This document shows, in pieces, positions 60,539-64,000 of a stretch of 64,000 bases of DNA. Every line of letters begins with the position of its first letter. Within the stretch, counting starts at the first letter, position 1. Source of the stretch: Alkalibacterium putridalgicola (lineage in GTDB: Bacteria > Bacillota > Bacilli > Lactobacillales > Carnobacteriaceae_A); the NCBI RefSeq assembly GCF_900109825.1, contig NZ_FOBL01000005.1, forward strand, positions 1 through 64,000, written 5' to 3'. Made by a program: the position numbers and the translations under genes. Below the pieces are notes generated by a model. The model did not search any database. It had not been told where the DNA came from and saw only the letters and a list, made by a program, of their open reading frames with translations.

Positions 60539-61547
60539 TTAAGTAATATTTTATCCGTTACTTTAACGTTCTGATTCCTTTTCAAGTATAACGGGTTCAT
60601 TAACTGACAACAACTGCAATATTATGATCTTAGACACATTTTGTTCACATTTGATTAAATATTCAGATTTTTATAACAAACTTACCTCTTGTCAAGGTTA
60701 CTAAAAGTCTCTAATTGATAATTATTTACTAATGATTCACAATATTAATATAGGTTTAAATATTAGATGTCATTTATCTCTGATTCGTAAGAGCTTATGT
60801 TTGCGCTTTTCACATGAATGGAATAAACTATTAGCATAGACGAAGTATTGTGAAACATTTACAATTCTTATTCTATTTCACAATCTATTTCTTACAGTTT
60901 GTGAAGACAAATACGACTACGAGGTGAAAAGAATAGATAAAAAAATCATACACATAGTGCATTTGGATTCTCTGAATCCCCCAATACTTACCCCGCAATT
61001 AAATGAAGAAGACTTACGCCTTTGATTTCTGGAGAAAATCTCTTTTCCGAGCAAGGGCCTTTTTCATGCCTTCAATTATTCCTCTGTTTAATGACGTATT
61101 TGACTTAAGATTCCAGTATGATAAATTTTTTTAAAATAAATGCTTTTATTTGATTAAACTTTAAATCTTTACTATACTTATCCCAACACTTGGATGCGCT
61201 TACTCACCCTTTAAGAATATTTATTCGCATCGTATTCAGCTGATCCCCAGATTATACACCCTGCAAGTCCTCTAGTTTCATTTAATATTCCTTCTATCTC
61301 TTTAAATTCAACCTCTATTTTACCTCAATTATTTATTAACCACTTTTATTCTCTCTGTTTATCCTTCTTTTTAACCTCAGTATTGATCTCTTTCGTTTTT
61401 CTACACCCTCTCTATCTATCATCCTCTTATTTTGTTATCCCTTATTTAAAAAAACATCAACCCCTTAAAGGAGGTGGCGCCTTTGACAGTAATTTCTATG
61501 CCGCTCAAGTTTCATACTTAACATCAGTAATCGGAGGTGTATTAGAT
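60539..61547. other. AT-rich gene-free region upstream of the adhesin
   Basis: About 1 kb with no supported gene. An inverted pair TTGTGAAA (60848-60855) / TTTCACAA (60876-60883), with a further TTTGTGAA copy about 15 bp on, looks like a possible operator. A 12-codon ORF (TTG 61483, MTVISMPLKFHT) follows a perfect AAAGGAGGTG and may be a leader peptide. Otherwise nothing is evident. Confidence 0.5.
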
Positions 61548-64000
61548 GTGACAACTCAACGTAAGCCGTTGCACACACACGTCATAACGCTGCTGTTCGT
61601 TCTGTTTCAGTTCATTCAGTTCCTTCCCTCGAGTTTAGTTTCATCCCTCACAGCATCCGCTGAGACCAGTAATTCAGTCACACTGTTTTCGGACGATAAA
61701 GGATCCGGAAATGCCAAATGGTCTTTAAGCGAGGACGGAAAACTCATTACCTGGGATATCACTGTTACACAAAATGAATCGGCAACAGAAGCCGCAACAA
61801 GCGTGGAAGTGGTCGTACCAGCAAACGTCGGTGCCCCACAAGTCGTGTCGGCAACACCAACTGGCGTATTCACACCATCAGGTACTAGCCATACCTTTAA
61901 AGCCCCTTACTCAACCACCGCACAAACCCTCAATCTCAAATTCACGACCGCAGTCAATGATCTAACCTCACCAAACCTGGCCTTTAAGATCGGCGCTTCG
62001 ATACAGCAGAAAGACAGTCCGGTAGCAGCATCCCTTCAATCCGTCTCGATCCCGAATAAGCTTGCTCAGCTAGAAGCTGAAAGGATCGCGGCAGAAAAAG
62101 CGGAAGCGGAAAGAATAGCTGCTGAAAAGGCGGAAGCCGAACGCATCGCAGCTGAGGAGAAAGCCGCTCAGGAAGAAGCAGACAGACTGGCTGCTGAAAA
62201 AGCTGCTCAGGAAGAAGCCGATAGACTGGCTGAAGAACAGCGCTTAGCTGACGAAAAAGCTGAAGAAGAACGTTTGGCAGCGGAAGAAGCTGAACAAGAA
62301 GCTGAGAAAAAAGCTGAAGAAGAACAAGCGGCTCAAGATGAAGCCGATAAAAAGGCCGAATCGGAACAAGTAGCTGACGAAGAAGCGAAAACTGAAGAAG
62401 CAGTGGACGAAGAGGTTCAAGAAGACGATCTTTCTGAGGAAGCTGTTCCTGAAGAAGACAAAGATACCTCTAATGAATCAGACGTACCTGAAGTAACTTC
62501 TCCCCCTTCTAATGTAGAAGAGGCAGAACAAGAAGTCTCTATAGCTGAGAAAGAAGAGGTCTCAGAGAAAGAAAACGATGTTGAAGCCTTAGAAGAAGAA
62601 TATGATCCCGGTGATATGCTGGACGGCTTCGAGGCGACCGATCATCCCGATGACCCTACGCCAATTATTCGCTTTGCCCCAGGAAGTTTAGGTTCTGCTT
62701 CTACTCTTCTGAAAAGTTCCAGATCAGTGATGCAAAGTACTACTGATTTAGAACCTGGTGAAGTCAAAACGAATAAGACGGCAACACCAGTTGATGGCAT
62801 GGTGAATACTTGGGATATCACTGTTCGAATAGAAGGCAGAGATGCTCAGGAAGTTGAAACGACAGATGTTGTTTTAGTCATTGACCGCTCAGGTAGTATG
62901 GCAGATAACAACCGCATGCAAAATGCTAAAACAGCAGCAAATAATTTTATCACAACGATGATTCCTCAAGATCCGAATCTTCGTATTGCAGTCGTATCCT
63001 TCTCCAGTGACTACGGGAGTGCAGAGTTAGTTACGACGAACAGTAGCTTCACAAGAAATACAAGCACCCTAACTTCTGCCGTAAACAGTTTGAACGCTCT
63101 TGGAGGAACACACACCCAGGCAGGTATCATTCAAGGTCAATCCTTGCTAACAGGATCGGGAGCAGATAACAAATATATGGTGCTGCTATCCGATGGTGAA
63201 CCGACCTTTAGTTACGAGCCAGACAATTGGACAACTGGTCTTCCGTCCTGGGGAACCTCTGGTGGTATTCAAGCTAGCAGACAACAGACTGGCGTATATG
63301 ACGGTAACTTTGATACAGGGTCAGTAGTTGGGACTGGTAGTAGTTTGACTGAAAGTTATGATCACGAAGTCCCATATTATATTTGGACTAGGACATACCG
63401 CAGACATATTCACAACGGTTTCGCCGCTATCAAAGCTGGTCAAGATGCACGAGCTGGTTTCGACGGCTTGTTCACAATTGCAGTTGAAGCAGGATCGACC
63501 GGGACAAGTATCTTAAATGATATTTCATCGCCTGGATTATCTTATTCAACGGACAATCCTGGAGAATTAACAGAGATATACGATGAGATCGGTACTCAAA
63601 TATCTACGCAGTATGCGCTTAGAAATGTCGAATTGATCGATGCAATGGGCGATGGATTCAGCTTGATCGATGGAACGATCGTCACCTCAGAAGGGAACAC
63701 TTCTGTCGATGGCAATGATACCATCACATGGACGATCGATCCGGCTGTTGAGAATCTCGTCGACGGTACTGATGATGTCCGCTATGCAGAACTGACCTAT
63801 CGTGTTGAAATCAACGATGATATTTTAGATTTAACTGGCGCAAAAACTGATGAACATCAATTATTCGATACGAACAATCTCACTCAGTTGTCCTACACCG
63901 ATACGAACGATCAGAATCAATCCGTGAATATTGACTCGCCAGAAGTCGATCCTGTCCTTATGAAGGTCAAAAAAATACTAGAAGGTATAGATCAGGACGA
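61548..64000 (+). CDS. Large secreted VWA-domain surface adhesin (partial, runs off the window)
   Basis: At least 817 residues from GTG 61548 (CGGAGGTG, 8 nt upstream). Signal peptide about 1-38 (HVITLLFVLFQFIQFLPS). A beta domain follows (about 45-165, ITWDITVTQNESATEAATSVEVVVP). Then comes a long Glu/Ala/Lys coiled coil (about 170-285) with tandem AERIAAEKAE and EADRLAAEKAAQE units, and an acidic spacer to about 410. A VWA domain (about 440-680) has MIDAS DRSGSM near 446, GGTHTQAG near 519 and LLSDGEPT near 548. A beta domain with DNTITW-like features follows. Likely a sortase-anchored or pilus-tip adhesin; the C-terminus is outside the window. Confidence 0.85.
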   Translation, partial: MTTQRKPLHTHVITLLFVLFQFIQFLPSSLVSSLTASAETSNSVTLFSDDKGSGNAKWSLSEDGKLITWDITVTQNESATEAATSVEVVVPANVGAPQVVSATPTGVFTPSGTSHTFKAPYSTTAQTLNLKFTTAVNDLTSPNLAFKIGASIQQKDSPVAASLQSVSIPNKLAQLEAERIAAEKAEAERIAAEKAEAERIAAEEKAAQEEADRLAAEKAAQEEADRLAEEQRLADEKAEEERLAAEEAEQEAEKKAEEEQAAQDEADKKAESEQVADEEAKTEEAVDEEVQEDDLSEEAVPEEDKDTSNESDVPEVTSPPSNVEEAEQEVSIAEKEEVSEKENDVEALEEEYDPGDMLDGFEATDHPDDPTPIIRFAPGSLGSASTLLKSSRSVMQSTTDLEPGEVKTNKTATPVDGMVNTWDITVRIEGRDAQEVETTDVVLVIDRSGSMADNNRMQNAKTAANNFITTMIPQDPNLRIAVVSFSSDYGSAELVTTNSSFTRNTSTLTSAVNSLNALGGTHTQAGIIQGQSLLTGSGADNKYMVLLSDGEPTFSYEPDNWTTGLPSWGTSGGIQASRQQTGVYDGNFDTGSVVGTGSSLTESYDHEVPYYIWTRTYRRHIHNGFAAIKAGQDARAGFDGLFTIAVEAGSTGTSILNDISSPGLSYSTDNPGELTEIYDEIGTQISTQYALRNVELIDAMGDGFSLIDGTIVTSEGNTSVDGNDTITWTIDPAVENLVDGTDDVRYAELTYRVEINDDILDLTGAKTDEHQLFDTNNLTQLSYTDTNDQNQSVNIDSPEVDPVLMKVKKILEGIDQD

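Noticed and set aside
60924-61025. 33-codon ORF (GTG start, VKRIDKKIIHIVHLDSLNPP...)
   Set aside because: No proper ribosome site, no family match and AT-rich surroundings; most likely chance.
61616-61873. Minus-strand ORF inside the adhesin gene
   Set aside because: It is a shadow of the strong adhesin frame, which has signal peptide, ribosome site and domain matches.

Overview
The window is a chromosome segment of a low-GC Gram-positive bacterium (Bacillota, most likely Lactobacillales; the exact genus is not readable from the sequence). The evidence is strong Shine-Dalgarno sites, a PhoPR-Pst phosphate cassette, a TreR/TreB/TreC trehalose cassette with a cre-like site, LysM cell-wall proteins, a lipoprotein-based sugar ABC importer and a large surface protein. 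A single 35.6-kb integrated siphophage occupies the middle.

Layout. 0-1 kb: a helix-turn-helix/TPR regulator. 1.2-8.3 kb: phosphate module, with phoP-phoR leftward and pstS-pstC-pstA-pstB-phoU rightward from a shared intergenic region that carries a PhoP-box-like repeat. 8.4-9.5 kb: MscS-type channel. 9.5-9.97 kb: a non-coding array of six dyad units built from a 12-bp repeat with strictly fixed 17- and 10/11-bp spacers, the most unusual structure in the window. 10-13.4 kb: mnmG and mnmE (tRNA U34 modification); mnmE is bracketed by an ~88-bp inverted repeat.

13.70-49.30 kb: temperate siphophage between 15-bp direct repeats. From the left: a small ORF, a Panacea-type antitoxin/toxin pair with its own promoter, endolysin and holin, tail fibre, tail tip, Dit, tape measure, tail chaperones joined by a -1 frameshift, major tail protein, head-tail connectors, capsid, scaffold, minor head protein, portal, terminase, ArpU regulator, SSB (with a premature stop before its conserved tip), HNH endonuclease, RecU-like resolvase, a train of small early genes, DnaD-like initiator, RecT, YqaJ exonuclease, antirepressor and Cro-like regulators, all leftward. 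The rightward lysogeny block holds a CI-like repressor with four operators, an ImmA/IrrE protease, three or four accessory genes (SHOCT-tailed membrane protein, DUF6414-like protein and others) and the tyrosine integrase. The SPP1-like head genes suggest headful packaging.

49.5-52.5 kb: sugar ABC importer (two permeases and a lipoprotein, no ATPase). 52.7-54.7 kb: AAC(6')-like acetyltransferase and a secreted LysM polysaccharide deacetylase. 54.9-59.0 kb: treR divergent from treB-treC, with a perfect palindromic TreR operator downstream of the treB promoter. 59.2-60.5 kb: folC. 60.5-61.5 kb: AT-rich gene-free DNA. 61.5-64.0 kb: the first ~817 codons of a very large secreted VWA-domain adhesin, cut by the window edge.
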